Shown here piece by piece: positions 16,941-23,881 of a stretch of 64,000 nt of DNA. A model generated the notes under the pieces. The model ran no database searches. It was not told where the DNA came from and saw only the letters and a program-made list of their open reading frames with translations. Source of the DNA: Pseudothermotoga hypogea DSM 11164 = NBRC 106472 (GTDB lineage: Bacteria; Thermotogota; Thermotogae; Thermotogales; DSM-5069); NCBI RefSeq assembly GCF_000816145.1, contig NZ_CP007141.1, positions 1,054,001 through 1,118,000 of the forward strand. The letters are read 5' to 3'. A program made the translations under genes and the position numbers. Each line of letters opens with the position of its first letter. The stretch's first letter is position 1.

Positions 16941-18419
16941 TCAACGAACGAGACCCCCTTGATTCGACAAAACCGTTTGAGATAACTGTTCTATTCGAAA
17001 AATCGGAACATATCTCGATGAGGCCTGATCGTATTGGTAAACAAAACCGGACGCGTAGTCACCGAATGCGACCCCAAAACCGAAGGCGATCGGTACAGGG
17101 CAGCTCAAAAAGAAAGACGCGCCACGATAGGCGCGTCTTCTTTTGACGATCTGCGTGACCGAGAAGAGTTCGCAAACATACTCGGTCCAATCACCGATCT
17201 TCAACATGCCAGGTTGTTTCGAACGTACGTACGCAATGAACACGTCTCTGTTCTTCAAAAACTCCCTCACCTGTGGCAGTGGATCGTGCGAGGCTAAATG
17301 TATCACGAACGCAGCTTCTTCACCATCACCAAGCAATTCGTACTCCAAAAGCTCAAGTTCCTCTTCTCTTTTCAAAGCCTTGATCTTCCTCAGCTTCTCT
17401 GGGCCGGTGAGATCCAACACCAAGTGATACCCACCTTGGTAATGGTACACAGCGATCCTTCTCTTCGCACCCACCGCAATGCCGAGCGCCATCGCAAAAG
17501 ATGCTGGCCCGTTGATCGCCAAGTGTGGAACTCCACCCGACTGAAACACCACTTGCAGTGTCTCGAAAGCTCTTCTCAACTCCGAAGCGTACTCATTTTC
17601 CTGTAACATGTGCCTTCGATGGAACATCTCGACTCTGTAGATCTTTCTGTAAAGCTCCAAACTCTTGCTGGGGAAAGACCTTTCCACGGTCTCTCTCAAC
17701 TCTTCCCAACCACGATCCTCTACACGTTCGCTGTGCTTGTAACACAGATACACTGGAACATGGTGTTCTCGAGTGTCGAAAAAATCAACCAAATCTCTGA
17801 AGTTTCGCACATCCAAGCCTGTCAACAGTTCTAACCCTTGCTCAGAACACACCCTCAGCTTTCTTTCCAAGCTTTCCGCTAAAGCGACGTTCCCATGCTC
17901 GTCCAAGCAACCCGAAAAAGCCACATGATTCGGTAAATTCTTCGACAACGCCCCTACTGCGACAGCGAGCATGAAGGAATCTCCACAGAAATCTCCATCG
18001 AACAGCACGGACAGTTCGAAACCGACGAGCCTTTCAATGATTCTGAGCTTCGGTGTGTGCTCCGTTAAGTTGCAGAACTCTAAGTTCGAGTTGAAGACCA
18101 AAGCTCGTCGCACATCGCTCGATTCTCCACCCACCACTGGAAACTTCACTTCTTTATGGTCAGACAAAACCACGCGCATGGACTGCTCGAAGCTCAGCGA
18201 ATACTCCTTGGAGAGTAGGAGGGCCGCATTGGCGTGATCTCTATTTTCCAAGAAAAGTTTGAACACCTCGTAGAAGATCAACTTCCTGTTGGGCTGGTCC
18301 TTGGGAAGGAGCTCGAAGTCCTTCAAAAGCTTTTCTCTTGACAAAACCCTCCTTCTTACGAATCGAAGGTACTCGTACGGATCAGTCGCGAGAAAAAAAG
18401 AATGATGGTAGTTATCCAT
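16941..18419 (-). CDS. calpL: SAVED-Lon protease (CalpL-like cyclic-nucleotide-activated effector)
   Basis: A 492-residue protein heading the III-A operon. Residues about 85-240 match the Lon proteolytic domain: CGDSFMLAVAVGALS holds the nucleophile (Ser148), VAFSGCLDEHGNVALAESL precedes Lys187 in ERKLRV, giving the Ser-Lys dyad with 39 residues between them, close to Lon. The C-terminal part (about 290-490) fits a SAVED sensor: HLAINGPASFAMALGIAVGA, RRIAVYHYQGGYHLVLDL. This is the layout of CalpL, which on binding cyclic tetra-adenylate cleaves a MazF-like anti-sigma factor. ATG at 18419 follows GGGGGGA; an ATG at 18434 is less well placed. A 10-bp terminator-like hairpin lies inside the gene at 17114-17139. 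Substrate here is inferred to be one of the MazF-like proteins at 6099-8007. Confidence 0.85.
   Translation of the reverse strand: MDNYHHSFFLATDPYEYLRFVRRRVLSREKLLKDFELLPKDQPNRKLIFYEVFKLFLENRDHANAALLLSKEYSLSFEQSMRVVLSDHKEVKFPVVGGESSDVRRALVFNSNLEFCNLTEHTPKLRIIERLVGFELSVLFDGDFCGDSFMLAVAVGALSKNLPNHVAFSGCLDEHGNVALAESLERKLRVCSEQGLELLTGLDVRNFRDLVDFFDTREHHVPVYLCYKHSERVEDRGWEELRETVERSFPSKSLELYRKIYRVEMFHRRHMLQENEYASELRRAFETLQVVFQSGGVPHLAINGPASFAMALGIAVGAKRRIAVYHYQGGYHLVLDLTGPEKLRKIKALKREEELELLEYELLGDGEEAAFVIHLASHDPLPQVREFLKNRDVFIAYVRSKQPGMLKIGDWTEYVCELFSVTQIVKRRRAYRGASFFLSCPVPIAFGFGVAFGDYASGFVYQYDQASSRYVPIFRIEQLSQTVLSNQGGLVR
17114..17139 (-). terminator. Terminator-like hairpin inside the SAVED-Lon gene
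   Basis: On the coding strand AAGACGCGCC, loop TATCGT, GGCGCGTCTT forms a perfect 10-bp stem followed by TCTTTTTG, the shape of an intrinsic terminator. On the other strand the stem is followed by CTTTTG. It lies about 1.3 kb into the gene, before its last 66 codons. It could reduce transcription into cas1-cas10 or be coincidental codon choice around a KRRRAYRG peptide. Confidence 0.45.
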
Positions 18420-18722
18420 CACGTCCCCCCACATCCCAGTACTTCAATAGAATTATAACACTTCTTTGCAAATTCTCGCATCGAAGTCTCATCACAGAAA
18501 ACAGAACGTTCAAAGCCTCTGTCCGCGAGACGACGATCTTCGATCCGACCGGCGGGTCTCGATCCCTCAGGGAAGGATCCGATTTGGACAACTTCCGCCC
18601 CTATCATCAGTTTTCATTCTCTCGAGAAAAACTTCATTCAGGTCGAAGAGATTCGCGGTTTGAACTCGGAGGCACCTTCCACGTCCCATCCATTTCAGGA
18701 AAGATCTCCATTCGGACCGATG
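18420..18722 (-). promoter_or_regulatory. Upstream region of the III-A operon with extended -10 promoter
   Basis: No intact gene is seen here. On the minus strand TGTTATAAT at 18452-18460 is an extended -10 element (TG, one base, then TATAAT at 18452-18457), 33 bases before the SAVED-Lon start; no convincing -35 is present, as allowed for extended -10 promoters. The rest (18470-18720) has short open frames in several phases and may be decayed sequence, but I cannot assign it to a family. Confidence 0.6.
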
Positions 18723-18752
18723 CAGTTGGGTCCCCATAGGACTTCTCTGAAC
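18723..18752 (-). repeat. Degenerate terminal repeat of array 2
   Basis: The last 18 bases (CATAGGACTTCTCTGAAC) match the array 2 repeat with two changes, while the first 12 are eroded. It lies 38 bases before the first perfect repeat, one spacer length away, at the end farthest from the leader, the same arrangement as in array 1. Confidence 0.6.
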
Positions 18753-18790
18753 TTTTTCCGAATCTTCGGAAGGAAACTTTCTGTGTGCTC

Positions 18791-19604
18791 GTTTCCATCC
18801 CTCATAGGACCTCTCTAAACCGGCAACGGCAATGGCTCATACAACAGACCCGCAGAAAATAAGTTTCCATCCCTCATAGGACCTCTCTAAACCGTAACAT
18901 TGTATGCGTATTAGACAAAGGAGGCACAGAAGGTGTTTCCATCCCTCATAGGACCTCTCTAAACGCCGCTTTTTCGGCTGGCACTTGCTCGACGTTGAAA
19001 CTGAACGTTTCCATCCCTCATAGGACCTCTCTAAACCGTAACATTGTATGCGTATTAGACAAAGGAGGCACAGAAGGTGTTTCCATCCCTCATAGGACCT
19101 CTCTAAACGCCGCTTTTTCGGCTGGCACTTGCTCGACGTTGAAACTGAACGTTTCCATCCCTCATAGGACCTCTCTAAACTGTGGCTGGAAGAGAATCGA
19201 AGTGGGATAAGATAGACGAGCTTTGTTTCCATCCCTCATAGGACCTCTCTAAACATGGAGTATGGACGGGTGAGCGAAACGCTCACCCGTTTGTTTCCAT
19301 CCCTCATAGGACCTCTCTAAACTGGTACCATTGGCGTATTTCATTGACCCGATAGAGTTTCCATCCCTCATAGGACCTCTCTAAACAGGAATATTTCAGC
19401 TGGCTGATAGCTATGTTTTTCAACACCGAGATGTTTCCATCCCTCATAGGACCTCTCTAAACCTTCGATTATTTCAAAAGACTATGTGTTCGACTCTGCA
19501 AATCTGGTTTCCATCCCTCATAGGACCTCTCTAAACTGCCAGTTGTGCGTGTCGAAAACGCCGTTCAAACACTCGTTTCCATCCCTCATAGGACCTCTCT
19601 AAAC
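18791..19604 (-). CRISPR. CRISPR array 2: 12 perfect repeats, 11 spacers
   Basis: Repeats of 30 bases start at 18791, 18863, 18935, 19007, 19079, 19151, 19225, 19293, 19357, 19433, 19507 and 19575. The plus strand reads GTTTCCATCCCTCATAGGA then CCTCTCTAAAC; it differs from array 1 at three positions in the part away from the crRNA handle. Spacers are 34-46 bases. Two adjacent spacers are duplicated as a block: 18893-18934 plus 18965-19006 recur at 19037-19078 plus 19109-19150. The spacer at 19255-19292 contains a perfect 11-bp hairpin. The leader is on the right (19605-19880), so transcription runs leftward. Confidence 0.99.
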
Positions 19605-19880
19605 CCCGTAGAAGTGGCTCTATTACTGACAAAGCAGTTTGTTGCAAAGGACGATGTTACATTGGACGTTTCGAGAAGGACCCTTGTAATGAGAACTTTC
19701 GAAAAGGCATGTTTTGGGGATCCCCCCTCTGTGAGACAGGAAAAGGATGAGTTCACACGAAAGTTACAATCACATATTCTAAAGCAGGCTCTAAAAGAAC
19801 TGTTCAGAATTTGGTAAATCACAGATTTAGTTGTCAAAGATCAAGTTAAAATAAAGGTAATAACGATCATTAAGACGTCA
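19605..19880 (-). promoter_or_regulatory. Leader of CRISPR array 2
   Basis: It is homologous along its length to the leader of array 1 but diverged. Conserved pieces are AGTGGCTCTATTA beside the repeat, GACGATGTTACATT near 19660, GTTACAATCA near 19764, and the 28-base block at 19813-19840 that on the minus strand starts TTTGACAACTAAATCTG and probably holds the promoter. Open frames across it are not genes. Confidence 0.75.
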
Positions 19881-19889
19881 CAACATTTT

Positions 19890-20130
19890 GACATCCCTGC
19901 TATTTCTCTGCACTCTTCTCAAATGTATTTTATCCCTCTTTTCGGGGACTGAATCCATGTATCAAGACAGAAGAGCTTTTTGACTGGCACGGGTGCTAAG
20001 TTCCCCAGCCTTGTCCTATCGAAAATCTTTTGAGTGATCTTGTCCGCTTTGGTGATTGACAAGACTATCATCTCGAATAGAACGATTTTCTCGTGTATCT
20101 CCTCTTCGCCGTCCGAGTTTCAGGAAACGG
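19890..20130 (-). pseudogene. Decayed 3' end of a CARF-HEPN gene
   Basis: Translated on the minus strand, 19919-20110 gives EEIHEKIVLFEMIVLSITKA then QKIFDRTRLGN, matching VEMHDKLGLFGMAILLIVKK and QGIFDQKRLKA of the intact CARF-HEPN protein encoded at 4675-6102. A frameshift then occurs: the next frame reads SKSSSVLIHGF, matching the HEPN motif SRNSSLLIHGF with Arg replaced by Lys, and ends at an early stop. Another stop lies just upstream. The rest of the gene is missing. As with the intact gene, it sits directly beside an array leader, so the whole CARF-leader-array unit was once duplicated. Confidence 0.8.
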
Positions 20131-20139
20131 ACGTCGTTA

Positions 20140-20440
20140 GAAACTCGCCAAAAAACGTTTTGAGGGGGCGATTCGTTCCCTCCAGTTTCAGCCCTGTTCG
20201 CAAAGAGAAAGATCCTATTCTTCCCGTCGTCAAACACCACGAACGATTTTCCCACCAAAACTGGGACCTCAAAGGATTCTCTGTGCGTTTTCACCACTCC
20301 CTGCTTCGTTTCGAGAGCATCACACCAGCTTCTTCTCGAACCCTCGCGTTCCCTGTACATCCAGACTTTCGCTTGGCCCTAGGGTCATCCGTGCCCCAAT
20401 TTGCCTCTTTGCCTCGGTAAATGAGCCGTCCCGTCGCCTC
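20140..20440 (-). pseudogene. Gene remnant, possibly from the MazF-fold/extension gene
   Basis: On the minus strand 20160-20330 encodes VPVLVGKSFVVFDDGKNRIF, weakly resembling VDLGKFLIVRTESGIRIIF from the C-terminal extension of the protein at 6099-6896. The order (this remnant, then the CARF remnant, then the leader) is the same as in the intact operon, which supports the match, but identity is low and no complete frame remains. It could instead be an unrelated small gene of 114 codons with an ATG at 20360. Confidence 0.35.
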
Positions 20441-20874
20441 ACCATGAGAAGTTGCATATCTTTTCTAAAGCATTTCGAGCAACTGTTTTTCGGAGATGGT
20501 TTCTTTGATTTGAACCAAATCCTGTCTGAGTTCTTCGGTCAAAGTCAACACCTCCTCGAAAGAAGGGTGGACGGTGGTCCACCCGAAGGTTGAAAGTACT
20601 TGAAGGAACGAACTCTTTTCTCTTTGTTCGTCGAGTCGATCGTCTCACTTTTCAAAGACCACTGTGACGTTCCACGTATCTACAACGATCTTCACCCATC
20701 GCTTTGGACACAGTTGAAAGCAAATGTCACATCCACCTATATGGTTTTGTCGAAGTGAGTCACCGCTTCGTCGAGCCGACCCAGTGTTGGGGCAAAGCTC
20801 GACGCGTTTCGGTTCATAACCATTCTGAAACCTTTTCGTTGCAACATCAACTTCAATATATCACAAAAAATAAA
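20441..20874. other. Non-coding stretch after cmr6 with a short broken frame
   Basis: No intact gene is seen. On the minus strand a TTG at about 20547 follows GAGGAGGTG and opens a 25-codon frame (starting MTEELRQDLVQIKETI) that ends in TAG near 20470; it looks like the 5' end of a lost gene. A hairpin resembling the cmr6 terminator lies at 20565-20584. The remainder is short frames without recognisable similarity. Confidence 0.4.
20565..20584 (-). terminator. Hairpin related to the cmr6 terminator
   Basis: GGGTGGAC, loop GGTG, GTCCACCC; on the minus strand it is followed by TTCTTTCG, a weak U tract. The stem is the same as the hairpins at 20875-20893 and 29351-29370, including a CAACCT-type flank on the 5' side shared with the latter. 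Confidence 0.45.
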
Positions 20875-20893
20875 GGTGGACAGTCAGTCCACC
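20875..20893 (-). terminator. Intrinsic terminator of the III-B operon, overlapping the cmr6 stop
   Basis: On the minus strand GGTGGAC, loop TGACT, GTCCACC is followed by TTTATTTTTTG. The stem includes the last codons and stop of cmr6, so the operon ends compactly and little read-through into the relic region and array 2 leader is expected. Confidence 0.75.
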
Positions 20894-21645
20894 CGAAGAT
20901 CGAAACGATTCGAAGGATCTTCACGCACCAATTTCGGCACATCTAACGGTTCGAACCTACCGTAACCGTAGTTCGTCTTCGCACCCAAGCCGTGCCATTT
21001 CAACATTTCGATGAAATGTTTTTGCAACTCTGTTTTCTCTTCAACACTCAATCCTCCTTCTTCTATCACCGTGAACCTGAACCTTCCCCCTTCGACAACG
21101 ATGTACACAACTGGCACGGGGTTGTACCAATCGTTCGGAGGAGGTGATTCCCTCGAGTAGTACGGGACAAAGTGGTTGTTGACAATGTCGAGGGAGAAAG
21201 TGACATTTTCAACAGGTATGGCGTCCAAAAAGACCAATCGACCTTGGATGTGGTCGTCTCCAGACACATCTTCTCCAAAGAGATCCTTGATCTTCTTTTT
21301 GTCATAACCTGCTATTTCCCTCAGATACATCGAAAAACAGCCTTTCAAGCTGCTGCTCGGAATGATTGGAAAACCGTAGTTCCTCGAAAAAGTCATCCCC
21401 ACTTCAATGATCGAAGCGTTCCCCACCCCCACCAGTAGTCGACCCTTCAATCTCATCACCACGTCGAAAACCACGTTGGTCCTGCGCAGGAGTTCGTCTC
21501 TCCTTTGGTTCGCTTCCATTATGAAATCTTTCGTTTTGATCTCTTGCACTTTCTTGAGCATTTCAAACGGCAGGTTTGGACTGTTCACGTTGAGCGATCT
21601 GAAAGCCAGTTTGTTCCAGAACAAACTCAGGTTCTCTGGGCTCAC
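20884..21645 (-). CDS. cmr6: Cmr6, RAMP subunit of the III-B complex
   Basis: A 253-residue Cmr6, the subunit that caps the Cmr filament at the crRNA 3' side. Diagnostic stretches are LLVGVGNASIIEVGMTFSRN, PSSSLKGCFSMYLRE, the NPVPVVYIVVEGG strand and the C-terminal glycine loop WHGLGAKTNYGYGRF. It starts with GTG after AAAGGAGTGA and lies 6 bases after cmr5. A terminator overlaps its stop. Confidence 0.93.
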   Translation of the reverse strand: MSPENLSLFWNKLAFRSLNVNSPNLPFEMLKKVQEIKTKDFIMEANQRRDELLRRTNVVFDVVMRLKGRLLVGVGNASIIEVGMTFSRNYGFPIIPSSSLKGCFSMYLREIAGYDKKKIKDLFGEDVSGDDHIQGRLVFLDAIPVENVTFSLDIVNNHFVPYYSRESPPPNDWYNPVPVVYIVVEGGRFRFTVIEEGGLSVEEKTELQKHFIEMLKWHGLGAKTNYGYGRFEPLDVPKLVREDPSNRFDLRVD

Positions 21646-21651
21646 GATCCC

Positions 21652-21990
21652 TCACTCCTTTAGGAGGATCTCGGCGTAGCGCTTCAACCACTTGGAAGCT
21701 TCCAAGGCCACGGCTTGAACTTTGAAGTAATCCCTCTCGGGCACACTTTCGGGTTTCGATATGTCCACGGGGATCTGTTGAGAGACCAGCTCGTACAAAT
21801 GACCGAGGATCACGAAACCTTGGGATTTATTTTTTAGATAGGTGATGGTTCCGATCAGACCGTTTTGAATGATCATGCTACCGAGCTTTCTCGCCAAGGT
21901 GAGGTACTCTTGTTTCGATTGAGCTTCGTTCGCGACTTCTTTGACCTTCTCCATGGCACGTCTCGCCATTTCAAGTTCCAGATTTCTCAT
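21652..21990 (-). CDS. cmr5: Cmr5, small subunit of the III-B complex
   Basis: A 112-residue all-helical protein. EMARRAMEKVKEV and YLTLARKLGSMIIQNGLIGT (helix with the conserved P/Q-NG-G turn) and the closing ASKWLKRYAEILLKE are typical of Cmr5, which lines the inner filament. The ATG at 21990 follows GGAGGTGACGAGG and lies within the last codons of cmr4 (which ends at 21971), so the genes overlap by 20 bases. Confidence 0.9.
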   Translation of the reverse strand: MRNLELEMARRAMEKVKEVANEAQSKQEYLTLARKLGSMIIQNGLIGTITYLKNKSQGFVILGHLYELVSQQIPVDISKPESVPERDYFKVQAVALEASKWLKRYAEILLKE

Positions 21991-22840
21991 CCTCGTCACC
22001 TCCAAAGCAGTTGACCCACATCATTCCTTTTCCTATGGTCTCCTTTCCACCTATGTTGACAATCTTCCCATCGATTTTTTCGCGCAATTTACTGAGTAGA
22101 TTTTCATTACCGTACGCCATCACTCTCGCCACGAAATACATGACTGTGTCCTGTGGCAAGTACTCTTCGTACCAAAGCGCACCTTCTTCGACCGTCTTGG
22201 TGGCCTCGTTTATTCTTATCCTCGGTATGACCTCGGTCATCGTCTTGACGATGTCGCAAAACATCGTGTCGGATACTATGGCAACATCCTTACTCATCTT
22301 CGTTTGGAGTGACTGGATCGGGGCACAAGTTGAAATCCTTGAGAGTACTTCTCGAAATTTCTCCAAGCAGACATCGTTTCTCGCGTTCAAAGATATCTCC
22401 TCGATGTAAATCCTACTCGAACCGTCCAACGCGATCGCCCTGTCCTCCTCAAGCTCGAGTTTCACGATCTCTTCCAACGCTTCTTTTTCACCTGCGACGT
22501 TCAAAAATCTGGAAAGAACCAATGGGCAAGTCACCCAGATGAACAGCTTGTCTTGGCTTCTAACTGGGAAAAGCAGTATCTTCGCCTCGGAAAACGCGAC
22601 CTTGCCCGGTTTCGTTTCTTTCGTGTTGTTCTGTACGATCTCATCGCCGAAAATCTTCGATTTCGAATTGTCCTGTTGAGTGTTCCTGAAGAAAGCCCTC
22701 AGCGCACCCTTGACACCCTGGATAATCGGAAAACCAGTTGTTCGCTCCCTCTGTATTGGGAGATCAACAACGCCGATTTCAAAACCGCTCCCCGCATGGA
22801 CCTGCGTTTCAGCGTACAGCAAATAAACTTGTTTGTCCAT
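21971..22840 (-). CDS. cmr4: Cmr4, backbone RAMP and target-RNA nuclease
   Basis: A 289-residue Cmr4, present in several copies in the filament and responsible for target RNA cleavage. The N-terminal TQVHAGSGFEIGVVDLPIQR contains the catalytic Asp26, followed by GFPIIQGVKGALR. Late glycine loop IGGKETIGKGMMWV. All expected residues are present. It begins 6 bases after cmr3 with GGAGTGA upstream. Confidence 0.95.
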   Translation of the reverse strand: MDKQVYLLYAETQVHAGSGFEIGVVDLPIQRERTTGFPIIQGVKGALRAFFRNTQQDNSKSKIFGDEIVQNNTKETKPGKVAFSEAKILLFPVRSQDKLFIWVTCPLVLSRFLNVAGEKEALEEIVKLELEEDRAIALDGSSRIYIEEISLNARNDVCLEKFREVLSRISTCAPIQSLQTKMSKDVAIVSDTMFCDIVKTMTEVIPRIRINEATKTVEEGALWYEEYLPQDTVMYFVARVMAYGNENLLSKLREKIDGKIVNIGGKETIGKGMMWVNCFGGDEDEKSGT

Positions 22841-22846
22841 ATTCTC

Positions 22847-23881
22847 TCACTCCTCCCCTTCGAAGTAATCCCATTTCATGAAGGCCACCGTTCCGAAACC
22901 GAACTCGTTGAACTTGCTCTCTCTGAGAACAAAACTATCGATTGGACGATCCAGATAGTAAACCGTCCCCACACCGGCAGCGTGATGAATCGGTTTGGAC
23001 CTGTTGTTAGCAACGTCCCAACCTGAGATAACGGTCTTCTTAGCCCCCACAATCCCCAGTATCTTGGCATCTTGGAGTTGCTTCGATTTCGGGATCATAC
23101 CGTCGTCGAATATCGCTGGTGTCAAGAGCCAAACCGCTACGTTTCCGTTGAGTGGTTGGAAGATGTCTGTTTCTTTGAATTCCTCGATCCAAACCTTAGC
23201 CCAGCGTTGCTTTGCACCGAGGAACACACCATCCAGCTGGGAAACGAGCCCACACGTTTCTTCGTCGCACAGCATGAAGAAACCTCCGTTTCTGAACCTG
23301 TAAACGCTCATCGTGTATATCATTCTCTCCTCCGCCAACTTCGAGTCTTTGCTCAGACCGATTCCGAGCCTAAGTTCGACTTCATAGCAATCTGGATCCG
23401 ACGGCTGAAATTCCTGACCGCTTTTGAGTTTTTTGATCTCGGAAGCTTCGATGTACTGTGCCTCGACCTTGACTGCTCCACTGAATTCACCTATCCAAGG
23501 GAGTTTGAATTCACCGTCGCTTTCCATCAATATGGGCATGGTTTTGTACTTTCCGTCGAATCTGTAAATGTTCCTCGGGGCAGGAAAATAATGCTCGATA
23601 CCTTTTTGTGTTCTTTTGAATATGAAGGGTCCGAACATTTTTATCTTGCCAGGGTTGTCTGGACCACCTATGATCTCTATCTTTTTCTCGTCTATGTCTG
23701 GGAACCTTCCCAATTCCAGTTTTATCCCCCACTTCTTGAGCAAGGCCGTTCTGACCGCACCGTAGAATGGGAAAGGACTTGGAAGAGAGACGCTTTCAAC
23801 CCTGTCGGATGGTCCAAACCTTCTGACTTCTCTGAAGGCGACCCAATCTTCCGGCTCGAAATAGATCGCATACAATTTCAT
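22847..23881 (-). CDS. cmr3: Cmr3, 5'-handle-binding subunit of the III-B complex
   Basis: A 344-residue Cas5-like Cmr3 that binds the crRNA 5' handle together with Cas10. Conserved parts are the N-terminal EPEDWVAFREVRRFGPSD, LPSPFPFYGAVRTALL, the PAPRNIYR loop and the C-terminal FNEFGFGTVAFMKW glycine loop. The ATG overlaps the cas10/cmr2 stop (ATGA), so the two are translationally coupled. Confidence 0.93.
   Translation of the reverse strand: MKLYAIYFEPEDWVAFREVRRFGPSDRVESVSLPSPFPFYGAVRTALLKKWGIKLELGRFPDIDEKKIEIIGGPDNPGKIKMFGPFIFKRTQKGIEHYFPAPRNIYRFDGKYKTMPILMESDGEFKLPWIGEFSGAVKVEAQYIEASEIKKLKSGQEFQPSDPDCYEVELRLGIGLSKDSKLAEERMIYTMSVYRFRNGGFFMLCDEETCGLVSQLDGVFLGAKQRWAKVWIEEFKETDIFQPLNGNVAVWLLTPAIFDDGMIPKSKQLQDAKILGIVGAKKTVISGWDVANNRSKPIHHAAGVGTVYYLDRPIDSFVLRESKFNEFGFGTVAFMKWDYFEGEE

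Noticed and set aside
18837-19232. Minus-strand frame of 131 codons across array 2 (LERSYEGWK repeats)
   Set aside because: Again produced by the CRISPR repeats and the duplicated spacers.
19545-19817. 90-codon plus-strand frame at the leader end of array 2
   Set aside because: It runs through the last repeat and the leader, whose conservation with leader 1 is at the DNA level and not in this frame.
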